A stretch of 64,000 nucleotides of DNA. Origin: an uncultured cyanobacterium (lineage in GTDB: Bacteria > Cyanobacteriota > Cyanobacteriia > Thermostichales > Thermostichaceae). The stretch covers positions 1 to 64,000 of the forward strand of contig CALFBB010000017.1 in the NCBI GenBank assembly GCA_937944885.1, given 5' to 3'. A program made the translations under genes and the position numbers. Positions within the stretch are counted from its first letter, which is position 1; every line of letters starts with the position of its first letter. The notes below the pieces were generated by a model. The model saw nothing but the letters and a program-made list of their open reading frames with translations. It did no database searches and was not told the origin of the DNA. Below, piece by piece: positions 17,644 through 25,652 of the stretch.

Positions 17644-17799
17644 ATGGAACGGCCCAAATGGGTAGCTATTGCTACAGGGATCCTGGCCATTGCCCTAGGG
17701 GTGGGCTACCTCTTGTTGGTGCAGCTACTGGACTATCGCGGTGGGGAGTTCCTGCCGGCGCCCCTGGATACCCTTTCTGGGGTGGGGAAAAGTTTTTAA
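17644..17799 (+). CDS. 51-residue single-pass membrane peptide
   Basis: This small gene is too short for the ORF track, which lists a different frame here. The product begins MERPKWVAIATG, has one hydrophobic helix (about residues 7-27: VAIATGILAIALGVGYLLLVQ) and ends with a short polar tail (LDYRGGEFLPAPLDT). An AAGGAAG lies about ten bases before the ATG. The pattern of charged N-terminus, single helix and Arg-Gly plus Pro-containing tail resembles small conserved membrane proteins I recall from other cyanobacteria; function unknown. It follows the fasciclin gene on the same strand. Confidence 0.65.
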   Translation: MERPKWVAIATGILAIALGVGYLLLVQLLDYRGGEFLPAPLDTLSGVGKSF

Positions 17800-17805
17800 C
17801 CTGAG

Positions 17806-17840
17806 CAGGGCCAGAATGGGTTTGCAGGGATCCCTGGCCC
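17806..17840 (+). terminator. possible hairpin after the small membrane peptide gene
   Basis: A seven-pair stem GGGCCAG / CTGGCCC enclosing a loop that contains a GGGATCC sits just after the 17799 stop. It lacks a T-run, so it is only a weak terminator candidate. Confidence 0.3.
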
Positions 17841-18165
17841 CTTCTGAATCAGCTAAACACTCAGAGATACCGGGTTAGGTGTCGGCAGCCAAGGCCATAG
17901 TAGCCAGAGGCAAGCTCCACCTGATCAGACCCAGTTGGGTAAGTGCTGTGCCCCTAGGCAACCCCGTTCCTTGAAGTGTCAGAAATCGGCTGCTTTCGGT
18001 AGGTAGCAGTGCATTCTCCTGCCGAATCCCGAACAAAAGCGTGTACTCAGCTACAGCAGACCCTATGCTAGAGAAGCAAGCGCAGACGCGGTTGTAGCCG
18101 GTGCTGCTGATGGACCGGCTGTTTTATCTTCTTTTTTATCTTCTTTGGGCAAGCTGTGAGTTGGG
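17841..18165. other. non-coding gap upstream of the GTPase gene
   Basis: About 325 bases without a supportable ORF. No tRNA-like or clear RNA fold was recognised. Two closely spaced T-rich TTTTATCTTCTTT stretches sit at 18120-18147 just before the GTPase start, forming a short imperfect direct repeat. Confidence 0.4.
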
Positions 18166-19665
18166 ATGGTGGTGCGCTCCACTTGGGTATGGCTGTTGGC
18201 TGGGTTGGGGTTAGCGGCCTTAAGTCAATACATACAATTTGTCAGCGGAATCTACGGCGCAGTTGCCCCTTACTCTGTACCCTTAGCGGATCTGGTGGTG
18301 CTCGGGATCCTGGGGGGAACAGCAGCAACAGGATTTTCAGTACGAAAGTGGTGGCAACAGGTTCACCGGCAGCAGACCCTCCCAACCCAGGGCCGCAAAC
18401 CCCTGCGACGGCTCAAACTCACCCCGGATCAGGTGCAATCCGATCTGGAGGATGCCGATCGCCTGATCCAGAAGCTAGAGAATGACATCAACCGCCGTGC
18501 CCTGCAGGCCAAAATCCAAGACATCGATCGGCGGCTCAGCCAGGAAGAATTGCATTTGGTAGTGTTTGGTACAGGTTCTGCCGGCAAAACTTCCCTGATC
18601 AATGCCTTGCTGGGTGAACCGGTGGGGGTAACCGCCCCGACCTTAGGCACCACCCAACAGGGATCCATCCACACCTATCAGCTACCGGGGTTGAGCAGCC
18701 CCATTGCTCTTACGGACACCCCCGGCCTCCTGACCATTGGTGGAGCAGGAGAAACTGAGGCCCGCTCACTGGCCCAGAAAGCCGATCTGCTCATTGTCGT
18801 GGTGGCAGGGGATCTGCTGGCTTCTGAATATGCCGAGCTCATTGAACTGGCTCAGCTGGGCAAGCAGACCATCCTAGCCCTGAACAAAACAGATCAGATG
18901 TTGCCAGAAGATGTAGAAACCATTCTCACCCATCTGCGCCGGCGTACTGCCGGTGTGATTCCGCCTGAACAGGTAGTGGCCATTGCTGCTGCTCCTGGAC
19001 CTTTGAAGGTACGCTATTGCTTTGAGGATGGATCCTGCCGAGAAACTTGGGAACCCCAACCTCCTGATACTGCTAGCCTTATTCAGAAAATGGCTCGTCT
19101 GCTGCAGCAAAAGGGATCCCATCTGCGCCTGGCCAATGCTCTGCTGCAAACCCAAACCTTGACAGCAGCCGCCCAAAAAGCTCTCCAAGAAGAACGCAAC
19201 CAACGGGGACGGCAAATCATCGAACGCATGCAATGGGCTACTGCTGCTGCTTTGGCCGTAACTCCCATGCCAGCTTTGGATATGGTGGCAGGAGTGGCAA
19301 TTCAAGCGCGCATGATTGGGGAGCTGCACCAGGTGTTTGATCGGCGCATCACCCTGAGACAGGCCCAACAGGCAGCCCAAAGTTTAGCCCAGATCCTGGT
19401 GCAGTTGGGAGGCATGGAGTTGGCCACACAGGCCCTAGGATCTTTGCTCAAAGCCAGTCCACTAGCCCTCATGGGGATCCCTCTGCAGGCGGTGAGCGGC
19501 GCTTACCTCACACGGGTGGCTGGATTGAGTTACCTGGAATGGCTGCAGTCTGGGGATCCCTGGCAAGAAGAAGACATGCAACAACGGGTCAAGCAGCAGC
19601 TGCACAATCACCGCCCCCTGGCTTTCCTCACCCAACTGGCTCGCCAAGCGCGTTCTAGTGGTTAG
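18166..19665 (+). CDS. membrane-associated GTPase with DUF697 (YcjF-like) domain
   Basis: This 499-residue protein has two N-terminal hydrophobic segments (about 2-20 and 30-60), a coiled-coil stretch (about 85-125), a G domain and a C-terminal DUF697 region with further hydrophobic helices. G motifs are clear: G1 GTGSAGKTSLINALLG, G3 DTPGL and G4 NKTD. The DUF697 part includes ATAAALAVTPMPALDMVAGVAIQARMI, which is typical. Such GTPases are common in cyanobacteria and chloroplast ancestors; the target is unknown. The ATG at 18166 gives a start directly before the first membrane segment. Confidence 0.88.
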   Translation: MVVRSTWVWLLAGLGLAALSQYIQFVSGIYGAVAPYSVPLADLVVLGILGGTAATGFSVRKWWQQVHRQQTLPTQGRKPLRRLKLTPDQVQSDLEDADRLIQKLENDINRRALQAKIQDIDRRLSQEELHLVVFGTGSAGKTSLINALLGEPVGVTAPTLGTTQQGSIHTYQLPGLSSPIALTDTPGLLTIGGAGETEARSLAQKADLLIVVVAGDLLASEYAELIELAQLGKQTILALNKTDQMLPEDVETILTHLRRRTAGVIPPEQVVAIAAAPGPLKVRYCFEDGSCRETWEPQPPDTASLIQKMARLLQQKGSHLRLANALLQTQTLTAAAQKALQEERNQRGRQIIERMQWATAAALAVTPMPALDMVAGVAIQARMIGELHQVFDRRITLRQAQQAAQSLAQILVQLGGMELATQALGSLLKASPLALMGIPLQAVSGAYLTRVAGLSYLEWLQSGDPWQEEDMQQRVKQQLHNHRPLAFLTQLARQARSSG

Positions 19666-19706
19666 CAGAAGGGATCCCGGCGCCTGAAGTGGCTTTGGGT
19701 TTGTGG

Positions 19707-20399
19707 TCACTTTCCTTCAGCAAGAATCGCCAGCACCTGCGGCAGATACTCGATCAGATGGGTATGGGGCTCCTTGGCCAACTCTTGAGCAGTATGAGAA
19801 CCACTGGTAACACCCACCACATAACGACATCCAGCCCGGGATCCCTGTTGCAAATCAGCGGGCGTATCCCCTACTTTGGCCACTTGACTGACTTGGCTAA
19901 CCCCCGCACGACGCATGGCCTCAAAGATCAGGTCAGGACAAGGACGTCCATTGGCCACTTCATCGCTCGTCACACTGACATCCACCAAACCCTGCTCCAG
20001 CCAGCCCAGCCGTTGCAGCAAAACCTCCGCTGTGGCTCGGTCAAAACCTGTATCTAGAGCAACGCGGATCCCTTGTCTTTTCAAAGCCGCAAAAGTTTCT
20101 GCAGCCCCTGGAGCTTCTTGTAGGCCAGGATCCGTCTGGTAAAAATGAATCATGCTCCGCAAATAAAGGCTGTGAATTTTATCCACCAGTTCCGGAGTTG
20201 CTCGGAGAGCCTCAGGCTGGCATTTCTGAAGCAGCAAGCGCACAGCTACCGGCTTGGGATACCCCATGACAGAGTGGGTATCTGCCATCCCAACCGGGAT
20301 CCCCACCTGGGCAAAAGCAGCAATTAGAGCCTTACTGACATCGTTGTTGTCCTTAACCGTAGTGCCCGCCATATCAAACACCACCAGACGAATGCTCAT
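19707..20399 (-). CDS. HAD hydrolase, phosphonatase-like
   Basis: A 230-residue HAD-family phosphatase. The nucleophile motif is VVFDMAGTTV, motif II is ALDTGFDRA and the metal-binding motif is KVGDTPADLQQGSRAG. DMAGTT rather than DLDGTL, together with the helical cap, places it near phosphonoacetaldehyde hydrolase-like (PhnX-like) proteins. The lysine Schiff base of true phosphonatases is not obvious in the cap, so a phosphatase role on an unknown substrate is more likely. Convergent with the GTPase gene. Confidence 0.82.
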   Translation of the reverse strand: MSIRLVVFDMAGTTVKDNNDVSKALIAAFAQVGIPVGMADTHSVMGYPKPVAVRLLLQKCQPEALRATPELVDKIHSLYLRSMIHFYQTDPGLQEAPGAAETFAALKRQGIRVALDTGFDRATAEVLLQRLGWLEQGLVDVSVTSDEVANGRPCPDLIFEAMRRAGVSQVSQVAKVGDTPADLQQGSRAGCRYVVGVTSGSHTAQELAKEPHTHLIEYLPQVLAILAEGK

Positions 20400-20597
20400 A
20401 GCAGCCTCGCTCCCCTTCCCTTACTCTACAAGGGGTTTGGATCCCTTATTCAGCCTTGGCTCAGCTGCCTTGATAGGGGAAAAATCCTTCCGGATGGGCT
20501 CTAGATCCTCAACAGGATGGAGCAGCAACTTTAGAGACAGGTCTTGCAGGACAGTGGCAACCCTCCCCAAGAAACTGGCATCGGATCCCTAAGACTC

Positions 20598-20639
20598 CTT
20601 GCAATCATCTTGCAATCATGAAGAAATGCAAACTATAAT
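20598..20639 (+). promoter_or_regulatory. hli promoter with tandem 11-bp repeat (HLR1-like)
   Basis: Two exact adjacent copies of CTTGCAATCAT (20598-20608, 20609-20619) precede a perfect TATAAT at 20634. TTGCAA inside the second copy (20610-20615) is 18 bases from it and could be the -35 element. The repeat resembles the paired direct elements bound by RpaB (HLR1, two TTACA-type boxes), though with G for A and an 11-base period instead of ten. Confidence 0.6.
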
Positions 20640-20706
20640 GCCAATTAAGCAGCGTTCTCCCTTGGGATTCTTCACACATTCTTTTTCACTCAGAGCGGAG
20701 GTTCTT

Positions 20707-20859
20707 ATGTCCAACCCTAATCTATCTGAACCCAAGTTTGGCTTTAATGAGTACGCAGAGCGACTCAACGGTCGTGCTGCAATGATTGGTTTTGTGTTGG
20801 CAATTGTTATCGAAGCAGTCACGGGTCAGGGGGTCGCCTCTTGGCTAGGTTTGCTCTAG
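20707..20859 (+). CDS. high-light-inducible one-helix protein (Hlip)
   Basis: A 50-residue single-helix member of the chlorophyll a/b-binding family. The signature ERLNGRAAMIGF (ExxNxRxAMxGF) binds chlorophyll and carotenoid, and one membrane helix follows (AMIGFVLAIVIEAVTG). Hlips protect chlorophyll-synthesis and photosystem assembly intermediates under light stress. The track ORF begins at 20599, but a strong GGAGG six bases before the ATG at 20707 and the family length decide the start. A monocistronic unit with its own promoter and terminator. Confidence 0.93.
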   Translation: MSNPNLSEPKFGFNEYAERLNGRAAMIGFVLAIVIEAVTGQGVASWLGLL

Positions 20860-20964
20860 GCCAAATGTCTCTTACAGCTGGATTTGCATATCGACAAACT
20901 TCCTCTTAGGGCAGCCTTCTAGGAGTATCTCTGAGTTAAAGGTCAATTAAGAGTCAATTTTTTT

Positions 20965-20990
20965 AGGGATGCCTCCTTGGCATCCCTTTT
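20965..20990 (+). terminator. intrinsic terminator of hli
   Basis: An eight-pair stem GGGATGCC / GGCATCCC with a five-base loop is followed by TTTT. It lies about 105 bases after the hli stop. Confidence 0.75.
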
Positions 20991-21171
20991 GACATCAACG
21001 GGCTAAGCTTGGCTGTCCCAGATAAGGGTGCAGCTTCTTTCAGGGCATCCTGTGGTAGAAAGAGTCTTCGGGCTTTGTGCAGCTAGCCTAAACAACTCCA
21101 GCGTCCCAGATCAACCCCTAGCTGACCTCATGTTTTCCATGAAGTCAACTGGAAAAGCTGCTGGCCAGCAG

Positions 21172-21228
21172 TCCTTTAAGATAAGATAATTTAAGATAAG
21201 AATAAGATTAAGAAAGGACTCCTTAAAA
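21172..21228. repeat. AT-rich AAGATAAGA iterations flanked by an inverted repeat
   Basis: Three related units (TTAAGATAAGA, TTTAAGATAAGAA, TAAGATTAAG) lie between the arms GTCCTTT and AAAGGAC. The AT-rich block contrasts with its GC-rich surroundings. It lies in the 3' space between hli and the minus-strand gene ending at 21231, so it could act as the 3' stem of that transcript; there is no T-run. Confidence 0.5.
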
Positions 21229-21230
21229 GA

Positions 21231-21656
21231 CTATTTCCGCTTTAGGCTACGGGCCATGTTACGAAAGGTGTCCATATCAGAGCCTGCTTGACGTCGAGTA
21301 CCGCTTTGCTTAAGGGTACTGCTTGTTGTGCTGTCGGAACCTTGACTAGCTTGACTAGAGGGAGTTGCCGAAGGCTTAGCCTCCTCCTTGACAACTCTTA
21401 CCTTGCCAAGGGCAGAAACCTGCTCTATAATTTCCACTTTCTCGGTGGCACCAAAGTCTAGGAAGGTATGCCTCACCGTTTTTGGGGTGCGCATGTACTC
21501 GATGTTGCCAAGGGTTTTTGCCTCATCAGGATCTAGGAAGAAAGATTTGTCCTTGGGTTTATCTTTTGGCTTAGCGGGTTTAGAGGTAGGCTCTGTAGAA
21601 AGTACAGGATCTGACTTACCGCGAAAACCCAAAAAGCGTCTGAGAATGCCTACCAT
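21231..21656 (-). CDS. cyanobacterial conserved hypothetical protein
   Basis: A 141-residue soluble protein, basic at both ends. The N-terminus is an amphipathic LRRFLGFRGK stretch and a Lys/Pro-rich linker (KPAKPKDKPKDK). A compact core, FFLDPDEAKTLGNIEYMRTPKTVRHTF with the following EIIEQVSA, resembles a family I recall from other cyanobacteria. A Ser/Thr/Gln-rich linker and a basic helix (FRNMARSLKRK) complete it. No catalytic motif is visible. I considered SepF, but the beta-sandwich core of SepF is not recognisable. Function unknown. Confidence 0.75.
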   Translation of the reverse strand: MVGILRRFLGFRGKSDPVLSTEPTSKPAKPKDKPKDKSFFLDPDEAKTLGNIEYMRTPKTVRHTFLDFGATEKVEIIEQVSALGKVRVVKEEAKPSATPSSQASQGSDSTTSSTLKQSGTRRQAGSDMDTFRNMARSLKRK

Positions 21657-22018
21657 AGTTGTTCTGCCTGCGATGCGAAGGTTGGATGGAACTAGCCGAG
21701 AACAGGGTCTAACTTTCCTCGGTCAGATGTCCGGAGGCTGTGCCCGGTCATAAAATGATGTTAAGTCAATTTAGGATGATACGTCCCCTGCCTGGCTGAG
21801 GATTTGCTGGCCTAGCCCTCATGTCTTGCTGGGTTAGCGGCCAGCCCTAGACCGCCCCCGATGAAGTAGATTGATAAGCCCTCTCAGGGAATTCAGGGAT
21901 CCTGTTTGCCCGACACCACACCAGCTATCTGCTCAAATATCCGTGCTGATCCGCTTCTCTAAGTGTAGTTTGGTACTCCATAATCAGTATCAAAGCGGGA
22001 TCTGGCTGAGGAGCAACC
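21657..22018. other. divergent intergenic region
   Basis: About 360 bases between two divergent small genes. It presumably holds both promoters, but I see no convincing -10/-35 pair and no RNA gene. Confidence 0.4.
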
Positions 22019-22207
22019 ATGACTATTCAATCCATCGTTGAGGAAATACTGCGAACCCGCTGCTTCACCTCACAACATGAAACCCTGATCCATCGCTTAC
22101 TGTACGACCGTTGTTTTGATGACAGGGACTTGCTCGCATTGACAAAACTGACAGAAGCAATGATTCAAGGCGTTGTTCTCCGGCGAGAGGCTAGCACTTC
22201 TGCCTAG
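22019..22207 (+). CDS. small cyanobacterial conserved hypothetical protein
   Basis: A 62-residue mostly helical acidic/basic protein (MTIQSIVEEILRT...). It begins with ATG preceded by TGAGGAGCAACC, a good ribosome-binding site. The pattern of a first helix, RLLYDR, and DLLALTKLTEAMIQGVV resembles a family of 55-65 residue proteins I recall from cyanobacteria. It contains two cysteines but no metal motif. Function unknown. Confidence 0.72.
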   Translation: MTIQSIVEEILRTRCFTSQHETLIHRLLYDRCFDDRDLLALTKLTEAMIQGVVLRREASTSA

Positions 22208-22399
22208 CCTCAACACAAAAATATACATAACGCTACATAATGCAACCTAATACCAAACGATCCAGATACAGCTCGAAGAACTTAGCTAGGTCTGGGTAAA
22301 AAGTTAAGTTCAGCTGCTATCAACTGCCTAAGTGACCTGCTAAACCAGTCCGGTAGGCCAAGAGCACATTCAGGTGCAGGCAAAGTTGAGCAAAATTAG

Positions 22400-22615
22400 C
22401 TAGTGAGAAGCCGTCGGGACGTAGTACACAGCAATTTTTAGAGGGCTGCCAAGGTTGAGAGCTGTGCCAATGCAGCGAGCTAAAATACGAAGCTCTAAGC
22501 GATGATCAGCAGGTTCTGCAGTTTTCCCATTTGAATTACTGGGAGCAAGCGTCTTTTCACTCATCACAATCATCATCACAATCAAAAGTCCTAAACTCGA
22601 CTCAGTTAGCTGCAT
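22400..22615 (-). CDS. doubtful small ORF
   Basis: A 71-residue frame, or 54 residues from an internal ATG at 22564 (MSEKTLAPSN). The second half (RLELRILARCIGTALNLGSPLKIAVYYV) has an amphipathic pattern that looks protein-like. No ribosome-binding site precedes either start, and I do not recognise the family. Confidence 0.3.
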   Translation of the reverse strand: MQLTESSLGLLIVMMIVMSEKTLAPSNSNGKTAEPADHRLELRILARCIGTALNLGSPLKIAVYYVPTASH

Positions 22616-22923
22616 CTAAAAAGCCTTGATGACAGATTAAAGCCTTTTACCTCTCCCTCGCGTCGGTAGTCTCACCGATTTATTCTGAAAAAGGCTGGGG
22701 TTTTTCAAAAGCTGTAGAGTCACTTTCTCAGGGATCCCACTGAAGAGCGGATCTCACCTTGGGAATTTCTTGGCAGTACCCTAAACTCTGCTGCAGGGAA
22801 AAGCCTACGCTATCTGGGTGTTCTGGTGGGTCTGCAGCACCCTAAAAAAGGGAGGTCCCAAGCTGCTGTTTGCGGGATATCCCCCAAGGGTGAGGTTCCT
22901 AGGCCTCTTTTCTCCCTCTAGTT

Positions 22924-22929
22924 TATAAT
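22924..22929 (+). promoter_or_regulatory. petE -10 element
   Basis: A perfect TATAAT within an AT-rich segment, about 138 bases before the plastocyanin ATG, implies a 5' leader of about 130 bases. No good -35 box is present at the standard distance, so an activator may be needed. Confidence 0.5.
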
Positions 22930-23066
22930 TCGTATAGATTAAGTTCCCTTATCGCCCACTGCCGAACTGGGCAATCCCGCTCGGTGCTTCCCACGGTGTA
23001 CTGAGTGGCAACCAGGTCAAAGCTTCGGGGATAGCTGTTGTCGAGTTTTGATTTTGAGAGGAATCC

Positions 23067-23477
23067 ATGTTGTCAGTTTCAAGTCTCGTAAAGCGCCTTC
23101 AGCTTGTTCTCCTCAGTCTTCTGATAGGGCTGGGGGTTTTGGCGTTCCTGCCCCATCCGGCTGCTGCGGAAACCTACACCGTCAAAATGGGATCCGACAA
23201 GGCGCAGCTAATTTTTGATCCGCCCTCCCTCACCATCAATCAGGGGGACACCGTCCAATGGGTAAACAACAAGGTATATCCACATAACGTTGTTTTTGAT
23301 AAAGTGCCCGGTGGGGATGCAGCTTTGGCTGCCAAGCTTTCCCACAAGGCTCTGCTGACTGCTCCTAAGCAAGTGGTGGAATCTGCCTTTGTAGATGTTC
23401 CTGCGGGTGAGTACACCTACTATTGCACACCTCACCGGGGTGCCGGCATGGTTGGTAAGATCATCGTGAATGGCTAA
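23067..23477 (+). CDS. petE: plastocyanin
   Basis: Copper protein of the thylakoid lumen that carries electrons from cytochrome b6f to photosystem I. The 136-residue precursor has a Sec signal peptide (about 1-34, [15 protein letters not shown] then HPAAA-E). All four copper ligands are visible: His in VYPHNV, and Cys, His and Met in [13 protein letters not shown]. The mature length of about 102 residues fits the family. It is monocistronic with a clear terminator downstream. The long leader and its own promoter would allow copper or redox control, but no known operator was recognised. Confidence 0.96.
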   Translation: MLSVSSLVKRLQLVLLSLLIGLGVLAFLPHPAAAETYTVKMGSDKAQLIFDPPSLTINQGDTVQWVNNKVYPHNVVFDKVPGGDAALAAKLSHKALLTAPKQVVESAFVDVPAGEYTYYCTPHRGAGMVGKIIVNG

Positions 23478-23577
23478 TCGCCTGAGCAGAGGACTGAGGT
23501 TGGTGAATCTCCGGTGCTCAACCTACGGGATACCAGTGCCTTGATACCTGTGGACCCCTCCCCTTAGGATGAAAGGT

Positions 23578-23605
23578 AGCCCTCTCAGCGGTGGGAGGGC
23601 TTTTT
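23578..23605 (+). terminator. intrinsic terminator of petE
   Basis: A stem AGCCCTC / GAGGGCT, extendable by two pairs to nine, with a short loop and a TTTTT run, about 100 bases after the petE stop. Confidence 0.8.
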
Positions 23606-23657
23606 GGCGAATAGACTTTGATTGCTCTCCACCTGTAGTATCTAAAACGAGTAACTC

Positions 23658-23885
23658 ATGACCACTAGCATTAAAGGCTACCTGCTCCTGGCCGTTTCTT
23701 GCCTCAGTGCCATTGCCGCCGTTGGTTCTATCTTTGAACTGGCCTCAGGTGAACCGGATTTTGGTGTCGGTACCACCAGTATTATCCTGGTTGTTGCAGC
23801 ACCATTGGCGGTCTGGTTGTTTCAAGTTGCGGTTGGGGTAGCGCGGGCTGGTAACCTTCCTGGCAAGGGGAGCAAAAAGAGATAA
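23658..23885 (+). CDS. small two-helix membrane protein, conserved hypothetical
   Basis: This 75-residue protein has two hydrophobic helices (about 5-27 and 40-63) joined by a short acidic loop (SGEPDFGVG), and a basic C-terminal tail ending in KKR. No motif suggests a function; the layout resembles small thylakoid or plasma-membrane proteins of cyanobacteria. It is flanked by ATCTAAAAC sequences on both sides (see repeat 23934-23963). Confidence 0.7.
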   Translation: MTTSIKGYLLLAVSCLSAIAAVGSIFELASGEPDFGVGTTSIILVVAAPLAVWLFQVAVGVARAGNLPGKGSKKR

Positions 23886-23933
23886 TCCAGATAACTCAAT
23901 TCGGGAGCACTGCTTTTGCTGACATACTAAGGT

Positions 23934-23963
23934 TAGATGATCTAAAACTAGATGATCTAAAAC
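23934..23963. repeat. tandem 15-bp near-palindromic repeat
   Basis: Two exact copies of TAGATGATCTAAAAC. Each contains TAGAT-G-ATCTA, palindromic around the centre base. The end of the unit (ATCTAAAAC) also occurs at 23640-23648, just before the start of the 75-residue protein gene. It looks like an operator or a slipped-strand duplication. Confidence 0.6.
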
Positions 23964-24017
23964 ACCGGGCTCTGCTCTCGCGGGGGGAATCAGTGTTGCT
24001 GGGGATGATTTTGCCCT

Positions 24018-24230
24018 CTAACAGGATGGCTTGAGGGGGATTTCTACCTCTGTCTCCGCTTGGGTTAGGTGATGGTACTCCGGCAATAACTCTCGCTTCT
24101 GTACGCTTCCTAGAGCCGACTCTAGTTCTGCAGTGGCCAGTGTACAGTTGGAGCCGGAGCCATTCAACACCGTCTCTGTAATCTGGCCATTTTTATCGAT
24201 TTGGTATTCCACTTTCACGTATTCTGACAT
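24018..24230 (-). CDS. DUF2997 domain protein
   Basis: A 70-residue cyanobacterial/plastid protein of the DUF2997 family. The family pattern is visible: EYQIDKNGQITETVLNGSGSNC, then TAELESALG and LLPEYH. It is a compact alpha/beta fold with no known activity. It begins at the ATG at 24230 (MSEYVKVEY) and is monocistronic by position. Confidence 0.82.
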   Translation of the reverse strand: MSEYVKVEYQIDKNGQITETVLNGSGSNCTLATAELESALGSVQKRELLPEYHHLTQAETEVEIPLKPSC

Positions 24231-24898
24231 CCTGTTTCCTGCCTCGATTGCTCAACCCTTGAATGGATTTGTTCTCATTTTAGCCAATCGCCGAGAGGCC
24301 CCACGTGTAGGGAGGCTTCAGGAGGAAGGCAAGTCCAGTAGAGGATATCTTCTCAGGAGAGGGAATGGAGCTACGACAAACAGAAGCATCGCCAGCGATT
24401 AAGGTCGGCTATGCCGCTGCCATTGCCTTTTCTTCTTCCCAAACAAGCACTTGCTCATAACCCTTGCAGAGGTTTCCCTAGATATGGGTAAGCGGAAGGG
24501 GTCTCAGCCGAAGGTGGCGGGACTGGGTAAAGCGTCGCCAGCAAGAACCACAACCCCAAAGGTAAAGATGTTCCGAGGTGGGGACTGCGGGTGGACAGGA
24601 GAGGTGGATGGCACGAAAACCATTACTGCAAAGGGGCTATTGGTCATCGAGGGCTACTGAGGGTTGAGAGAAAGTCTCTGCTGTACTGCCTAGGCAGTCA
24701 GTATGGGGAAGGGGTTACTCAAAGGGGGTCATTGTTTGTTAAGGTGACTTTGGATCTAGGCTCACTTTGGGTAATTGGATATTAATTGGATTCTGAGTAA
24801 AAGTAAGTAGATTCAATGAGATCCGAGCTGATCCAACGGATTCAAATGGAGCTGTCCGATGATTTCATTTAGGATCCCGGCTTTTGCTTATTTTCCTT
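24231..24898. other. unassigned spacer with open but unrecognised frames
   Basis: About 670 bases. Plus-strand ORFs of 64-89 residues cross it (24451-24660, 24591-24785) but show no family pattern, no ribosome-binding site and odd composition (SQPKVAGLGKASPARTTTPK). I treat it as non-coding or as decayed sequence. A short GAGGAAGGCAAGTCC recalls RNase P RNA but the surrounding fold does not follow. Confidence 0.35.
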
Positions 24899-25594
24899 AT
24901 GGCTGAGTATTTCAAACTCCATCCTCAATATCCCCAGGCGCGCTCCATTCAGCGGATTACATCAGCTTTGCGAGAGGGAGCGGTGATGCTTTATCCCACC
25001 GATACTGTCTATGCCATCGGTTGTGATGTGACCCACAAGCAGGCAGTTGAACGGGTGCGCCGCATTAAGCAACTTTCTAACGACAAACCCCTTACTTTTT
25101 TGTGCCCTTCTCTATCTCGAATTGCCCACTATGCTCAGGTGACGGATCCGGCCTATCGGTTGATGCGCCGGTTGATCCCTGGCCCGTTTACGTTCCTGCT
25201 GCCTGCCACCAAGTTGGTTCCCAAGCTGGTGATGGATCCGAAACGGAAAACTACGGGTATTCGTGTACCGAATTCCACCATTTGTCAGGCTTTGTTGGGG
25301 GAGTTGGGCAATCCGATTGTTTCTACCTCCGCTAAGGTAAGGGGGGATACAGTCGGAGCTTTGGATTTCGGTTTTGGTCTAGAAGAGGAAGATGAAGATG
25401 GGTTGGAGAGTCTAGCGGCTGAGGAAATGCAGCATCTAGAAAAACAGGTGGATCTGGTGTTGGAGGATGAGGCCCCTTATCGAGGTCAAGTTTCGACGGT
25501 AATTGATTTGACGGGGCCAGAGCCGGTGGTGGTGCGGGCCGGTTTGGGGTACGAGCAAGTGGCGGATTTACAGTTGGCCAAATTGGAGGTTTGA
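24899..25594 (+). CDS. YrdC/Sua5-family threonylcarbamoyl-AMP synthase-like (YciO type)
   Basis: This 231-residue protein carries the YrdC fold. Visible motifs are YPTDTVYAIGCDV, KPLTFLCPSLSRIAHYA, IPGPFTFLLPAT, GIRVPNSTICQALLGELG and PIVSTSAKVRG. The family makes threonylcarbamoyl-AMP for tRNA t6A modification. The KRKTTGIRVP pattern and the overall length suggest the YciO branch, whose role is less certain. An acidic insert (LEEEDEDGLESL) at about 160-180 is unusual. The ATG at 24899 is preferred over the TTG five codons upstream used in the track. Confidence 0.82.
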   Translation: MAEYFKLHPQYPQARSIQRITSALREGAVMLYPTDTVYAIGCDVTHKQAVERVRRIKQLSNDKPLTFLCPSLSRIAHYAQVTDPAYRLMRRLIPGPFTFLLPATKLVPKLVMDPKRKTTGIRVPNSTICQALLGELGNPIVSTSAKVRGDTVGALDFGFGLEEEDEDGLESLAAEEMQHLEKQVDLVLEDEAPYRGQVSTVIDLTGPEPVVVRAGLGYEQVADLQLAKLEV

Positions 25595-25652
25595 AGATCG
25601 GTGTAGGGTTCGGCTGACCCTAAAATGGAAGGGGTGCCTGGGTGGTTTGCCT

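Larger units (their letters stand above)
22208..23066. other. long non-coding region upstream of petE
   Basis: About 860 bases. Apart from a doubtful 54-71 residue minus-strand ORF (22400-22615) and the petE promoter near 22924, nothing recognisable is present. The composition is more AT-rich than the neighbouring genes. Confidence 0.4.

Noticed and set aside
18120-18150. Repeated TTTTATCTTCTTT as a terminator
   Set aside because: T-rich but without a preceding stem, and directly before a start codon.
18556-18575. GTA-N8-TAC (NtcA-like) match
   Set aside because: It lies within the GTPase coding sequence and is expected by chance.
24320-24420. Possible RNase P RNA (GAGGAAGGCAAGTCC resembles the conserved GAGGAAAGTCC)
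   Set aside because: The core differs by an insertion, and neither the expected pairing partner nor the later conserved segments could be found.
24451-24785. Plus-strand ORFs of 64-69 residues
   Set aside because: No ribosome-binding site, no recognisable motif, and they overlap each other in different frames.
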